Assembly: GCF_000699445.3 (NCBI RefSeq)
Contig: NC_067202.1
Location: 12,863,924 to 12,927,923, forward strand
DNA: 64,000 bases
Source: Schistosoma haematobium
Lineage: Eukaryota > Platyhelminthes > Trematoda > Strigeidida > Schistosomatidae
Reading direction: 5' to 3'
This document shows positions 1-10,974 of the stretch, one piece after another; position 1 is the first letter of the stretch, and every line of letters starts with the position of its first letter. A model generated the notes under the pieces. The model ran no database searches, was not told the DNA's origin, and was given only the letters and a program-made list of their open reading frames with translations. The position numbers and the translations under genes are program-made.

Positions 1-62
1 CATTTCGAACAATTTGGTCACACATATACTTGTCAGTACATTTTATCTGAAAATTAATAAAA
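1..62 (+). repeat. Fragment related to the foldback at 28441-28763
   Basis: The first 62 bases closely resemble 28501-28565, sharing CACACATATACTTGT and the flanks. This is a dispersed repeat fragment cut by the window edge. Confidence 0.5.
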
Positions 63-136
63 GTCAATTAAATGAAAGTTAAAGTAAAAAAGGTAAAAAA
101 GGGGAAAGAAACAATTTTATATCGTATATAAAGAAT

Positions 137-395
137 TAGAAAAGATATGTCGCTCAATTTCGCGGGTAAGTTGAAGTTAGACATTAACATTGTTGGATGC
201 CGATTCAGTGGTCTAGTGATTAAGCGCTTGCATACGAGAATGATAGGTCCTGGGTTCGAGTCTCGTGAGGTGGGATCGTGGATGCGCACTACTGAGGAGT
301 TTCACAATAGGACGAAACGACCGACCGGTACTTCTAGGTTTCTCATAATGGTCTAGCTTCAATTAACTCATGATCTCAATTAATGGAATAAGAGA
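137..395 (+). repeat. Family A tRNA-headed repeat with degraded hammerhead
   Basis: The tRNA-like head spans about 193-268, with a B-box-like GGGTTCGAGTC. The hammerhead core that follows (CTGAGGA at 289-295, then GAAA) is kept. Stem I bases are mutated, so cleavage is unlikely. The conserved tail follows. Confidence 0.75.
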
Positions 396-1115
396 TTGTT
401 GTGTAATCCTAGGCTATAGAATGACTTAAGAATCATCAAGGTAAATTCAAGGTTACGACAAATTGGTATTTATACACATAAAGGGGGGGTTGTACATTTA
501 CGAATAACCAAGGCTTCAATAAATGATTATAAGTGATTTCATTGTTTTAATAAACTTCTTCAAAATATATGATTGATTTTGTGTACGTTTGTGAGTCCGC
601 ATTTCTGAAGATCCTATACTGGAACAGAATAAAAGTTCCTTGTTCTTTTTCTTTCTTTCTTTTTTCTTGGTTTTGCATCATTCATTATCCAGCTATACTT
701 AGTTCATAACACGAACTCTTCTTTCTGTAATATGTTGAAGCAAATAACAGAATAAAAGAAATTCAACAATTCAGTACTTTTCATTGAATATAGAAGTAAT
801 TTATCTACGAAACAGTTGAACTATAGTAGTTGAGAAACAAACGAAAACAATACCACTTAACCATTTATGACAATTTAGTATTGTTTACAGTGAAAACATA
901 CTACCTGCTGTATTTTAAGAATTATATATTGTACCCTTGTTTATATTAAGGATTATAGTCGATCAGTATCTAGATCAATATGAATAACTAATATGGAGGA
1001 CAGATTTCATTGATTATTTTAACTCCAAGTGTTTTGTTCAAGATCAATTCCGTTTCTCAATTCAATATGAACATTAGTCAGAATAATATTCTTTATATTT
1101 TTTTAATGAAACAAT
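396..1115. other. AT-rich stretch without recognised features
   Basis: Only short homopolymer and TTTC runs are seen; no coding signal or known repeat. Confidence 0.4.
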
Positions 1116-1575
1116 TTACTTACTTACTTACGTCTGTTACTCCCTGTGGGGCATAGGCCGTCAACCAGCATTCTCCAACCCATTCTGTCTTGGGCCTTCC
1201 TTTTTGGTTCTATCCAATTTTTGTTCATTCTTCTCATGTATATTTCCATTTATCGGCGTAATGTGTTCTTTGGTCTTCCTCTCCTTCTTTGACCTTAAGG
1301 ATTCCAAGTAATGAGAGCTTGCCTTATGATGCAGCTCGGTGCTTTCCTTAATGTGTGTCCTATCCACTTCCAGCGCTTCTTCCTGATTTCTTCCTCCTCT
1401 GGGACCTGGCTTGTTCTCTCGTACAGTAGGTTGTTGCTGATAGCGTCTGGCCAATGGATCCGAAGTATTTTGCGTAGACAGTTGTAAACACTTGTATCTT
1501 CTGGATGATGGATTTCGTAGTTCTTTAGGTTTCCACCTCATACAGTAGAACTGTCTTGACATTTATGTTGAATGG
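1116..1575 (-). mobile_element. RTE-type retrotransposon, 3' end fragment
   Basis: The minus strand reads the 3' end of an RTE-like ORF in shifting frames, with pieces such as KERKTKEHITP and [15 protein letters not shown]. It ends in a (GTAA)n tail (TTAC repeats at 1119-1131 on the plus strand). Short tetranucleotide tails are typical of the RTE clade. Frameshifts and stops make it dead. Related 3' ends lie at 50985-51262 and 39955-40080. Confidence 0.7.
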
Positions 1576-1664
1576 AAAAATCTACTTTGTATAATACTGA
1601 CTTTCATTTCAGTATCATGTTTATTTAATATGAATATTCTATGTACTAAATGAATGTCAGCTCT

Positions 1665-1930
1665 TTTGTATTGACTGTAACTGATCAGTTTCTTTTGGCA
1701 TATATATATCCTATGTAGATTGTCTCGATATTTTCGTTAAGTCACAATCATTATAAGCAGAGGTGGGTGGTGGCTAGCAGAGAAACCCAGGACCCGAATT
1801 TCGTCTTATTTTCGAACTTATCATTATACTCCTCATCACATAAGATAGTGACCATCTGGGCTCATTAGTTGAGTATATAATGCAGTGACGTCTAAAGCAA
1901 ACGGCGATTCATACCAGTCCCGGAATTCCG
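1665..1930 (-). repeat. Family B (Sm-alpha-like) fragment
   Basis: Matches the reversed 3' flank and the 3' half of the hammerhead seen in better copies (for example 57735-57905): the TGTAACTGATCAGTTTC block, then AATCATTATAAGCAGAGG, then GTGGCTAGCAG. The ribozyme core is lost. Confidence 0.55.
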
Positions 1931-1989
1931 TTGATAGCCATCATTCAATCCTGTTCATAATGTGAACTGTGTATAGTATGTCATAAGTA

Positions 1990-2530
1990 TGTTTTAAGCT
2001 AAGGATGATGCGTTTTAGAGTATCAGTAAATCTTTATTTGTATTACTCTCTAGTGTTTTTAATCAGCGTCGTGGAATTAGCAACAAAACAGTGGGCATTT
2101 AATGGTGACTCAATGGGCAACATATTGACGTTTTATCTGATTGTCACAGGGTTTAAGTTTCAGAATGAAAATCAACACTGCACTCTAGGTTCATTCAGCT
2201 GATGAATCTTAGTTAGGACGAGAGGTATATTCTGTATTTTATTAATAGTTGCTATCTAATTTCACTGGTATTTTCTTTTTGTTAGAAACAAACGTTAACA
2301 TTGAATATTTTGTTTACTTTCATTCAAGCAAGATGTTATTCACTCAAAGTTCAAGAGTACTCCAAACAACAGAAAACAGCTTTACATTATTGTTGTCTTA
2401 ATAAAATAATGATGTAAAGATTGTTTATATTCAGCTGCTATTGATTATTATACATATTTTAATATCTAATTTGTGCATAGAAAACAATGCTTAATGATTA
2501 CATTCATGTCATTATGTTAATGTTCAGTCA
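1990..2530. other. AT-rich stretch without recognised features
   Basis: No repeat family or coding exon recognised; the small open frame at 2005-2202 has no supporting evidence. Confidence 0.35.
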
Positions 2531-2544
2531 GATTGCGAAGAGTT

Positions 2545-2905
2545 TTAAGTTAGACAGCCATTCAAAACCTGTAAACATTGGGCAGCCGTTCTATCCTAGT
2601 ATAAGACATTTCAGCGGTGTATATCTACGGTCCTGCAACCGGAGTCGAACCCAGGACTTTGAATATCAAGTGCAAACACTTAATCTTTAGTCCACTGAGT
2701 TGGGATCTAGTAGTGTTCCTTTCTTACTTCACTCAGTTCGCGGTACTATGTGGTCATCGTTAATTGTATTCGGTGGGTAACAGCATCACACGACTTTTCA
2801 ATAGAACTTCAGAGTTGAGATCGCAAAATAGGTGTCCAGTGATTGCAGGAACTTAATGGTTTTTTACTGAGATCAGTTCGTGTTCTCAATAAAATCGGCA
2901 TGATG
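2545..2905. repeat. Family A degenerate inverted pair
   Basis: A minus-strand copy (2545-2800, with reversed hammerhead and tRNA-like head) is followed by a plus-strand tail piece starting at GTCCAGTGATTG near 2832. This is the same head-to-head layout as at 7122-7590. Confidence 0.5.
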
Positions 2906-3086
2906 TTTTTCAGATTCCAGTTTTCTCTAGCTCATATTCAAAAAAGTATTGATTTAACTTCATTCAAACTGTCGAAATCCTAACGACCATGTTATTAACC
3001 ATAAATTTGATGGTGATTAGAAATTTTATGCTGACTATACATACATTTCTTAGCATAATTTTTGTAACTTGTGAGCCTGTGTGCCC

Positions 3087-3485
3087 TGTTAATGTATGAC
3101 GTAACGATACCGCCAACCAGAGAGCAGAGAATTATCGATCCAACCAGTGACGCATAAAACACATACGAGCAGCCTAAAGACCTACTTAGTCATGCCTTCC
3201 GCCTAGCCCGTCCACTTGAGTCCAGAACACCAATGCCATCTCCCACTATGTGAATCGAATCGAATCGGATCATTTATTTCAGACATACTTGGTATATATA
3301 TCAACCAAACATACCATATAACACCATGAAATAGGAAATAACATTTATACAAGATCAAGCCAAAATGCAGCTGTGAATGTGGGAGACTGTAATCATCAAT
3401 AAACTGAACATAACTTCTTAAGAACAGTAAATCGTATAATAGTAATAATCTATAGGTTAAGATGAAGCTTATAATAGAAGGAATT
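3087..3485 (+). mobile_element. Solo-LTR-like fragment
   Basis: Begins TGTTAATG and is collinear with the minus-strand sequence at 7629-7983. The copies share AGAGAGCAGAGAATTATCGA-type and ACATTTATACAAGAT blocks and GTGGGAGACTGTAAT near the end. The shape (TG start, no ORF, about 350-400 bp) fits an LTR of a schistosome gypsy-like element such as Boudicca/Saci; the exact family is not certain. Confidence 0.5.
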
Positions 3486-3724
3486 TAAATATACATAATC
3501 TAATTACTGAATAGTTATACCGTGGTAATATATAGATAATATTAGTCAATAAATGTATCTCAGAAGTTACTCGTGATTTAATCTTCGCTCAGATATGACA
3601 GGTTGGGCGTAGCTTCAGCATCTTCATCTCATAGAACACAACCTTACTAAAAAAATGCTACCCAGAAGAACAATTCGAACCATTTAAATTCTACCCTATA
3701 TATGTATACGAATACTATAAATAT

Positions 3725-4258
3725 ACGTTGTCAAGATAAAGCTGAATCTAAAGAAACATTGGACAACTGGACAAAGAGCAGTACAAAGGCTCAATACATC
3801 CTACCTTCGATTTACTGACAAATTCACTCAATACAAGGTAGCTATCAACAACAGGTTCCAAGCCCTATAAGATCTACTCACAGAAGAAGAAACTACTATG
3901 AAGGACAACTGGAAAAAGATCAAAGAACCACTAATTTCAACTTTTCAGGAGGTTCTGGGTCGCAACAAGCATCATCATAATGAGTGGATCTCTATCGAAA
4001 CTCTGGACAAGATTTAAGGAAGGAAGAACAAGAAGACAGTAATTGACAACAGCCGAAGAAGAACAGAGAATACACAGAAACAAACAATCAAGTGAAGAAG
4101 TGTATTGGAACTGACAAGCAGAAATTCGTGGTGGAGTTAGCAACGACAGTGGTAAAAGCTGCAACAGAAGAAAATATCAAGCAACTATATGAAACAACGA
4201 AGAAACCACAAGGGAAATATAGTAAACTAGAGACACCGGCCAAGGAAAAAATCTAATG
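3725..4258 (+). mobile_element. RTE-type retrotransposon, internal ORF fragment
   Basis: The plus strand reads a decayed ORF between endonuclease and reverse transcriptase, with pieces such as NNRFQAL, EEETTMKDNWKKIKE, HHHNEWISIETLDKI and GRKNKK, broken by stops. A second copy of the same segment is at 38205-38565. Pseudogene fragment. Confidence 0.7.
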
Positions 4259-4261
4259 ATT

Positions 4262-4446
4262 TTAAGCAAAATTGAATAGTGGCTAGTAGTGGAATCTAGG
4301 ACGCGAGTTTGAAACAAATGGTACTGGGTTGAAGTCCCAGAGTGAACATGGTCAAGTCTGAGATGCAGGTATATCCAGCTGACGTGTCCGAAAAAGTAAG
4401 AAATGCGCGTCTCGGATTCTACTGCTAGCCACTATCCACCTTTACT
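4262..4446 (+). repeat. Family B (Sm-alpha-like) copy with inverted start
   Basis: Starts with a reversed hammerhead 3' end (GTGGCTAGTAGTGGAATC) and runs directly into a plus-strand tRNA-like T arm (ACTGGGTTGAAGTCCCAG) and a hammerhead whose core is damaged (CTGACGT, AGAAA). Ends CTGCTAGCCACTATCCACC. Confidence 0.6.
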
Positions 4447-4559
4447 ATTATATCATATTATTGATTATTAATTTTAACAAATAAATAAATTAAAAATACG
4501 ATTCTACACCTTAAGTATATGCATATTTTCTTTACTGGTTTATCTTTATTGTTCTTCAA

Positions 4560-5040
4560 TTGTAAAATAGATCTATTTCATTACTGTATTTTAACAAGTT
4601 TCCTTCCCCTATTTCTTGATCGATCATGATGATAAATATGATGTGATCGACAGTTAGAAGTTAGCAGTTCAGGAATCAACATCTGAATCATGTTTATTCT
4701 TTTCAATGCATATTGCCAACAACCACGTTATCTCTGATTGCGATCTTTTTTTAATTTGTACAGGGAAATGTAGTAAACGTTTCATAAACGCAGCTGAATA
4801 GGTTATGAGACTAATAGACATAATCATATGTTAAAAGAAAAAAAAAACAGACAACTTGTTGAAATACCCATATAGAAGAAACAGGTAGTTCAGTCTTCTC
4901 TTTGCTTCTACGATATTTTGTCTGAATCAACGATTGTATGAAATATAAATATTCCAAAAAACCATTCTCGTATTTGACTTATTTGATTCCATTATTCAGT
5001 AATGCGATTATATACGAGGATAGACGACATAACAATCATT
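4560..5040 (+). repeat. Unclassified dispersed repeat G, copy 1
   Basis: About 480 bp is highly similar, in the same orientation, to 40150-40592 (for example CGACAGTTAGAAGTTAGCAG and ACGAGGATAGACGACAT). No coding content is seen. It may be the 3' part of a transposon I cannot name. Confidence 0.6.
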
Positions 5041-5505
5041 CATACGATCGGAATGGAGTCACATAACGGTCCACAAAAGTGGTGAATTCGTCGACAACAT
5101 CGTCAGATCTTATTGACATCAAAATGAAGGGCCCCCACTAAACCTGACTAATTGTTTAATTGGTTGCCCTATACAATGTGAATTTTAGACTTTCACTGAT
5201 GATTCTTCATTTTGGCTAGATGTTATGCATATGAACATGATTGAAAATATTTCATTTGTAAATATTTGAATCATTGTGTTTTTATTACATATTGAGTATT
5301 TAGAACTTGTATGAACTAGCTCGACATGACTATAAAGTCATAAGCATTATTAAGTAAACATAGATAGTTATAACCAGTGAAATCATGATCATGAGTTTCA
5401 TTCTATATAGAACTCATTATCTGAGTATATTTGCACCCCAGTGTTAAGGATTCAGACACTTACAAATGAAATAAAATTCGTCAGTTCTGTACAGGCACGT
5501 ATCTG
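5041..5505. other. Stretch without recognised features
   Basis: No coding or repeat signature I can name, apart from a doubtful family A scrap near 5380-5440. Confidence 0.3.
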
Positions 5506-5509
5506 TCTG

Positions 5510-5606
5510 AACTCAATGAATAACGTGTTGTAGTGAAAGATACTGGGTCAGAGTTCTGGTTTCTGCATCAACACTGAAATCCAAGTACATCCAGTTGATG
5601 ATTTTT
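5510..5606 (+). repeat. Family B (Sm-alpha-like) degraded fragment
   Basis: Traces of head, T arm (ACTGGGTCAGAG) and AAGTACATCCAGTTGATGA. It is cut off in the ribozyme by repeat C. Confidence 0.45.
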
Positions 5607-6130
5607 TCATATTTATTTATTATTATTTATTTTAATACATAAATATTGGCACAAGGGGGCACCAGATACATATGCGCCACACAAATGTCATTTGATTTGT
5701 GCGAGGGCTGTGATATTGCCCGGGTGCCCAGACCGGACCACGTGATACTCTTCAGGGGTCACACACCGAGCCTTTGACCCAAAGGTTTTATTCACAAGGC
5801 AGTTGAGCATCATAAGAAGATGGAGTCCCGTGGTAGCCGTTGAGAAGTAATGGGTTAATCTGCGATTTGTTTTCTTAGGATCCTGGCGCCCGTTTTCCAA
5901 CTCCCCTAGTTGAATCACCCATATCCACCAACCCGGTTAAAGCGCTGGACGTTCGCTTTTCGTCCTTTCAATTCCGTGAACAACAACCTTAGTGCGAGAA
6001 GGCAGTTAGAAGGACTTCCCTGACAGTGGTTGTACACGTGTGGTCATGTGAAAGCATTTCGAAAGGGAAAGCTGACTCTCCCCACTCTCGGTCGTACCAG
6101 GACATTTGGGGCGGATTCTTTCATTTGTTT
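5607..6130 (+). repeat. Unclassified dispersed repeat C, copy 1
   Basis: More GC-rich than its surroundings. Shares with 8794-9290 and 54465-54745 the blocks GAGGGCTGTGATATTGCCCG, CCGAGCCTTTGACC, AGTGCGAGAAGGCAGTTAG and GGACTTCCCTG. No long ORF. Confidence 0.65.
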
Positions 6131-6528
6131 CATGATTATAACTATTTTTTATATAAAAAATGTCATCTTTATTACATAAAATATAATTAGAAATAATCAA
6201 AAGTATCATCATTCGCAAGTTACGTAATCATCAATAACAAAAACCAAACCAAAACAAACAAACAAAACAATGGCAGACTGCCTTGGTAACAAAAAAAAAA
6301 GAATGAGTTCAAATTTAGAAAGAAAGAAAACAATAGAATTTCACAGTTAATTTATTATGAAATAAATAGTTTTCATATGTAATTACATAGTATAGTTACA
6401 GTGTAGAATTGATATATCCCAGTAAGAATAATGAATGGTAACTTTTGAGAACTATTTATGGAACAATACGATACATATATTCTTATTGTATGAATGTTAA
6501 GTTATTAAACTAAGCATATTCATATTCC
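6131..6528. other. AT-rich stretch without recognised features
   Basis: A (CAAA)-like patch near 6240-6272 only. Confidence 0.35.
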
Positions 6529-6665
6529 ACTGATTGAAATCATGAGTCAGTTGAAGCTTGACCACCATAGAAAACCTACAAGCACTGGACGGCCGTGATC
6601 ATGATCATGATCTTAACCATTGAAATTACTACAATCTCCACAAAACCTATCTGATATTAATCAAC
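6529..6665. repeat. Family A foldback remnant
   Basis: A minus-strand family A tail (6530-6597) stops at the hammerhead stem III position (GGACGGCCGT) and is joined to a plus-strand tail (ATGATCTTAACCATTGAAAT). Compare 47565-47755. Confidence 0.55.
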
Positions 6666-6667
6666 AT

Positions 6668-6766
6668 ATGCTCAATTGAATCTTGTCAATATTCTGTTTT
6701 CAAGCATTCGAATTCTAATTGGTATTACATACTACTTATGTCTGACAACAAAAGTAGCATACACCA

Positions 6767-6825
<59 letters not shown>

Positions 6826-7385
6826 ATGATCATGATAACAGTAACATGAAATTATTACGATCTGAAAAAAATCACTTGTCGATAAGATTTTATTCAAGAA
6901 AAATAAAAAAGAATTTCTATGCTTATTAGCGTTTATCAATGTATAATTAATGTACCATATACCAATAGAAAAAAAATTGAACGAAAAGCGGTCCTGAATA
7001 ATAACTTAAATAATTACCACTTTCATTGATAATCATCAAGAAACATCACATTTGTTCATGTTTATTGAAAATCGATAGCTTGGTGGATGACTCGTTGAAA
7101 ATTTGAAATAAATAGTATTTTCAGAAGGAGTTTGTGGAGATTCTTAGAAATTTCACTGATTGAAATCATGAGTCAATTGAAGCTAGACTACCATGGAAAA
7201 CCTGGAAGCACTGGATGGCCGTTTCGTCCTAGTATGTAACTCCTCAGCAGTGCGCATTCACGATCCTGCACCCCGCGAGATTCAACCCAGGACCTATCAG
7301 TCTCGCACCAGGCGCTTAACCAACTAGACAACTGAGCCGGCATTCAACGGTGTTAATGTCTAACTTCAAGCAATCCATGGGGTTG
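6668..7385 (+). repeat. Duplicated block, copy 1 (inverted partner at 52000-52690)
   Basis: Nearly the same sequence occurs in reverse orientation at about 52000-52690. The match includes unique-looking spacer (for example AAACATCACATTTGTTCATG), an (ACT)n microsatellite and the adjoining family A copy. Confidence 0.75.
6768..6824 (+). repeat. (ACT)19 microsatellite
   Basis: Nineteen perfect ACT units; the duplicate on the other strand at 52575-52595 has seven. Confidence 0.95.
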
Positions 7386-7590
7386 CCTCACCGTCATCCA
7401 TTGTTATCAGTGAGTTACTATCCTGGGTTCGAATCTCGCGAGGCGGGGTCGTGGATGCGCAATGCTGAGGAGTCCCATACTAGGATGAAACGGCCGTCCA
7501 GTGCTTCCAAGTTTTCCATGGTGGTCTAGATTCAAGTGACTGATGATTTCAATCTGTTAAATTTCTAAAATTTTCACAAAACTCCTGATA
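7122..7590. repeat. Family A head-to-head inverted pair
   Basis: Copy one is on the minus strand (7122-7385) and copy two on the plus strand (7386-7590), so both tails face outwards and the pair has terminal inverted repeats starting CAGAAGGAGTTTGTGGAGA. The minus-strand hammerhead keeps CTGAGGA, GAAA and stem I CACTG/CAGTG, but one stem III pair and part of stem II are weakened. The plus-strand one has CTGAGGA and GAAA with a stem I mismatch. Confidence 0.8.
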
Positions 7591-7628
7591 ATATTCATAT
7601 TCCACTTATTAAAAGCTTTTTTTGACTC

Positions 7629-7983
7629 GTAAACTATTATTATACGATTTACCGTTCATGAGTTATGCCCAATCAATTAATTACAGTCTCCCACATTCAT
7701 AGACACATTTGGGTAAATCTTGTATAAATGTTGTTTCCTATTATTATAATACGATTTGGTCTGTTTGGATGGTGCATATAAACCCAGTATGTTTGAAATA
7801 TATGATTCATATCGCAGAGGCTGAGATTAGTGTTCTGAACTTAACAAAACTGGAAGAAGGACTGATAAAGTCTCTAGAGTACTTGTACGGGTTTTATGCA
7901 TCATTGATCCAGTCGATAAGTCACTGTTCTCTAATTGGCGATATCATAACGTTATATTATTGATAGGGACACAAATTATAACA
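7629..7983 (-). mobile_element. Solo-LTR-like element
   Basis: On the minus strand it begins TGTTATAATTTGTGTCCC and contains ACATTTATACAAGATTTACC and GTGGGAGACTGTAATTAATT near its end. Collinear with the plus-strand piece at 3087-3485. It has no ORF; the apparent small frame at 7709-7963 is antisense to the LTR. Boudicca/Saci-like by general character. Confidence 0.55.
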
Positions 7984-8059
7984 GTATAATTAAACTGTCT
8001 CCCTTTTATAAACTATTGTAATTCATGTAAACAAAAGAAACAACTATTCATTACAATAG

Positions 8060-8345
8060 AATTAATGTGGTAGTAGTAGTAATAGCAGTAGTAGTGTGGT
8101 GCGTGCTACTTATATTGATATAAGTAGTATGTTATACGAGTCAGGAATGTAATGTCCGGCAGCAGAAGATGAGGGAAGATGAAGAAAGCAAGAGCGGGAA
8201 TAGAATGCAATTTGTATGAAAATGTAAAAACAATGAAGTCTGAGGCATTTTGAGACAATTGGTGGACATTTTACAAATTGACGATTTAATATGTAGTTTT
8301 CAGATTTTATTGAGATGTTCTGTAATTTTGTGTCGAATACATTCG
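8060..8345 (+). repeat. Unclassified dispersed repeat D
   Basis: (GTA)-rich start, then GCTACTTATATTGATATAAGTAG (arms of a short hairpin), then a purine-rich stretch. Related copies are at 34605-34835, 42285-42480, 52590-52850, and on the minus strand near 6730 and 16985. Confidence 0.55.
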
Positions 8346-8373
8346 ATCGTCTTCACCCGTGTTCTGTTCACTA

Positions 8374-8470
8374 CAGTAGTAATAGTAATAATAGTACTAG
8401 TAGTGATAGTAGTAGTAATAGTGATAGTAGTAGTTGTGATGGTAACATTAATAATAATAAAAGTACAAGG
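8374..8470 (+). repeat. Imperfect (AGT/AAT)n microsatellite
   Basis: AGT, AAT and GAT triplets through about 8465. The three overlapping small open frames here are products of the triplet repeat, not genes. Confidence 0.8.
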
Positions 8471-8793
8471 AGAAGGATTATTTACAATGAAATAATCATT
8501 GAGTGACTTCGTAAAAATGTTTTCATTTTTACCAATTATTTTATTCAATTGTTGTTTATTATAATCTTTACTTAGTTACCGTAAATAATGTTTTAATTAA
8601 ACTTTGAATATACAATGATGAATGAGTTTTTCTGATTCTTTAATGGAACGTATATTGTAAAATGAAAGATTAAAATTTGGAAATGTACTTTAAGTGATTA
8701 TAATAGTAATGACTCTGATTAAAGATGGCAGTGAATGGAATCAATTATTCGAGTTTACTTATTTATTTGAACATATCAATATTGATACAAAGA

Positions 8794-9290
8794 GGAACAA
8801 AACAAATATGCGACAAGTAAATCATTCGATTTGTGTGTGTGTGAGCTGTGATATCACCCGGGTGTCTGAACCAAAACCAGTTGGTTTTCTTATTCGGTTA
8901 CACCCCGAGCCTTTGACCTAAAGGTCTGATCCACAAGGCAGTGGAGCAACGTAAAGAGATACGGTTCCATGGTAGTCGATGTCCAACGATTGGTTCATAC
9001 ACCAAATGTTTCCTTAGGATTTTGGAACCCATGTGCACCACTGCTTTGAAATCAGGGTTTTCCAACTCCTCTAGTTGGATCCTCCATATCCTCCAATCCG
9101 GTTAAAGCGCTGGACTTTCGGCTTTTGTCCTCTCAACTTCGTAAACAACAACCCTAGTGCGAGAAGGCAGTTAGTAGGACTTCCCTGGCAGAGGCTATAT
9201 ACACGTGGCCATATGAGAACATTTCGAGAGGAGAATATAATTCTCTTCACCCTCGGCCGTACTAGGGCATTTGAGGTCTTACCGGTATAA
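8794..9290 (+). repeat. Unclassified dispersed repeat C, copy 2
   Basis: Collinear with 5607-6130: CCGAGCCTTTGACC, AGTGCGAGAAGGCAGTTAG, GGACTTCCCTGGCAG and ATTTCGAGAGG. Same orientation. Confidence 0.65.
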
Positions 9291-9597
9291 TGATTATATT
9301 AAGAATGAATGGCTACGTCTACTTTGTTTTTAAGTTTCAATGCCTGATTCATTCATTTAATTGAAAATCATGTTTAATTTATTGGTTTAGTTTCTAGCAA
9401 ACAGGTAGATTTGTATTTAAACTGTCATCCAATGTGTAGGATATGTGTTTATACGATGTTACTAGTCATCTATCTAAGACGACAGTAATTAATGTATGTA
9501 AATGTAAATATTCATGTACTGTGTTAAGATCGAATTCTAGTATTCAAGTGAACGGGTTTATGGTTTATTCAGTTGGATTTGTAATTATTAAATGAAC
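9291..9597. other. AT-rich stretch without recognised features
   Basis: Nothing recognised. Confidence 0.35.
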
Positions 9598-10245
9598 AAT
9601 AATGTTGTCATCAGTATAGGGTTGTGGAGATTGTTTAGTTATGACTGAAATCAATCAATATTAGAACACCACTGAACACCTGGAAGTACTAGACATTCTA
9701 GTATGGAACTCCTCAGTAGTGCTCATCCATCATAGCGCAACTGGAGTCGAAACCAGGACCTTCAGTCTCGCGCTCAAACAGTTAACCAATTCACGATATT
9801 GTGTGACTACCCTCCATTTTTAACATTGATTGATTCATGATCTCAACCAAAATTCGACAATCTACACAACCTTATAATGATAATTACTACGTGCTCACTA
9901 GTGACTAGCTTTGAGAGGTAATTATCGGACTTCTAGTGAGAAGCCATGACAGGTGTAGCTAATCCGCGTGTGGTATGATGCAGTAACTCATCAAAGGCAA
10001 TAGAAGATGGTCGCGCAATATCGTGGATTGGTTGAGGTAAGACATTAACACTATTGGTTGCCAGCTCAATGATCTAGAGGTTAAGCGTTTGCACGCAGGA
10101 CCAAAGGTTCTAGGTTCGACTTCAGTTGCGGCATCATGGATATGCACTGCTGGAGAGTCCCATACTAGGACGAAACGGCCGTCTAGTACATCCAGACTTT
10201 CAATGGCGGTCTAATATTGATTGATTCATGATCTAAATCAAAATA
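9598..10245. repeat. Family A composite: minus-strand copy, tail, full plus-strand copy
   Basis: A reversed copy (9598-9800; hammerhead lacks GAAA) is followed by a plus-strand tail (9820-9880). After that comes a longer plus-strand unit beginning ACGTGCTCACTAGTGACTAG near 9888. In the plus unit (hammerhead near 10138-10185) the core reads CTGGAGA instead of CTGANGA, which should stop cleavage; GAAA and the ACGGCCGT stem III are kept. Confidence 0.75.
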
Positions 10246-10750
10246 ATGTCGTATATATATATATAAATTATTGTGAAATTTAGTAAGATTAGGAAATTTA
10301 ATTGTCCTGAAACTATAAACAACCAAAGCGTGGGTATATTTGAACTTGTATCTATTTCAAATAAAATGGAAATTAAAACCTACGAATCAAATTCAGGAGT
10401 ATTATCAACTCATGTAGATAGATTTAGTTTAAAATTAAACTAGGTCTCATAAAATTACTTGTCTATATGGCCCCAATCCATCAACAACGTGATAGATATA
10501 CATATAAGTAAATTATGTATTCATTTGATATAAATTCTTTCTGAATTATTAGTATTTATTCTAGAATCGGACGCAATTAAAATTGATGACTGAGTACGGT
10601 CAAATGAGGATTAATGATAATCTGGCTAAATTTATTATTGATGTGTTAATAATGTAGTGAAACATCAGGAAAATTATTTGTCGTAAACTTGTTGTGGATG
10701 CAGTGAACAAAAATTAATTTTGATGTTTGTTCTACTTCATTTATTTGCAA
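10246..10750. other. AT-rich stretch without recognised features
   Basis: A short (AT)n run at 10251-10265 only. Confidence 0.35.
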
Positions 10751-10754
10751 AAAT

Positions 10755-10972
10755 AAATGGTAGTCCAATCTGCGCAGTGTCGTGGTTTGGCTAGTACTAG
10801 ACATCAGCACCAACGAACGCTGAATCGATGGTTTGGAGGTTGCGTTCGCGTGCAAGGTCGTAGACGCTCACTTCTAAGGAGTCCCGTACTAGGGCAAAAC
10901 GACTGTGCAGTGTTCTCAGGTTTTCAATGGTGGTTCAGCATAGATCGGTTCATGATTTTCATTAAATGCAAT
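10755..10972 (+). repeat. Family A degenerate copy
   Basis: Recognisable order of leader, head, hammerhead remains (AGGAGTCCCGTACTAGGGC) and tail (TTTTCAATGGTGGTTCAGC). Ribozyme core lost. Confidence 0.6.
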
Positions 10973-10974
10973 TT

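Noticed and set aside
193..268. tRNA-like sequences with A- and B-box motifs (also at 34050, 38695, 41930, 63900 and elsewhere)
   Set aside because: They always occur as the head of family A or B repeats, lack a proper acceptor stem and vary between copies, so they are SINE-type promoters rather than tRNA genes.
2639..2641. Idea of a CRISPR-like or regularly spaced array from the many similar blocks
   Set aside because: Spacing is irregular and the blocks are dispersed eukaryotic retroelements in both orientations.
8250..8548. Three overlapping open frames on both strands
   Set aside because: All derive from imperfect AGT/AAT triplet repeats inside repeat D sequence.
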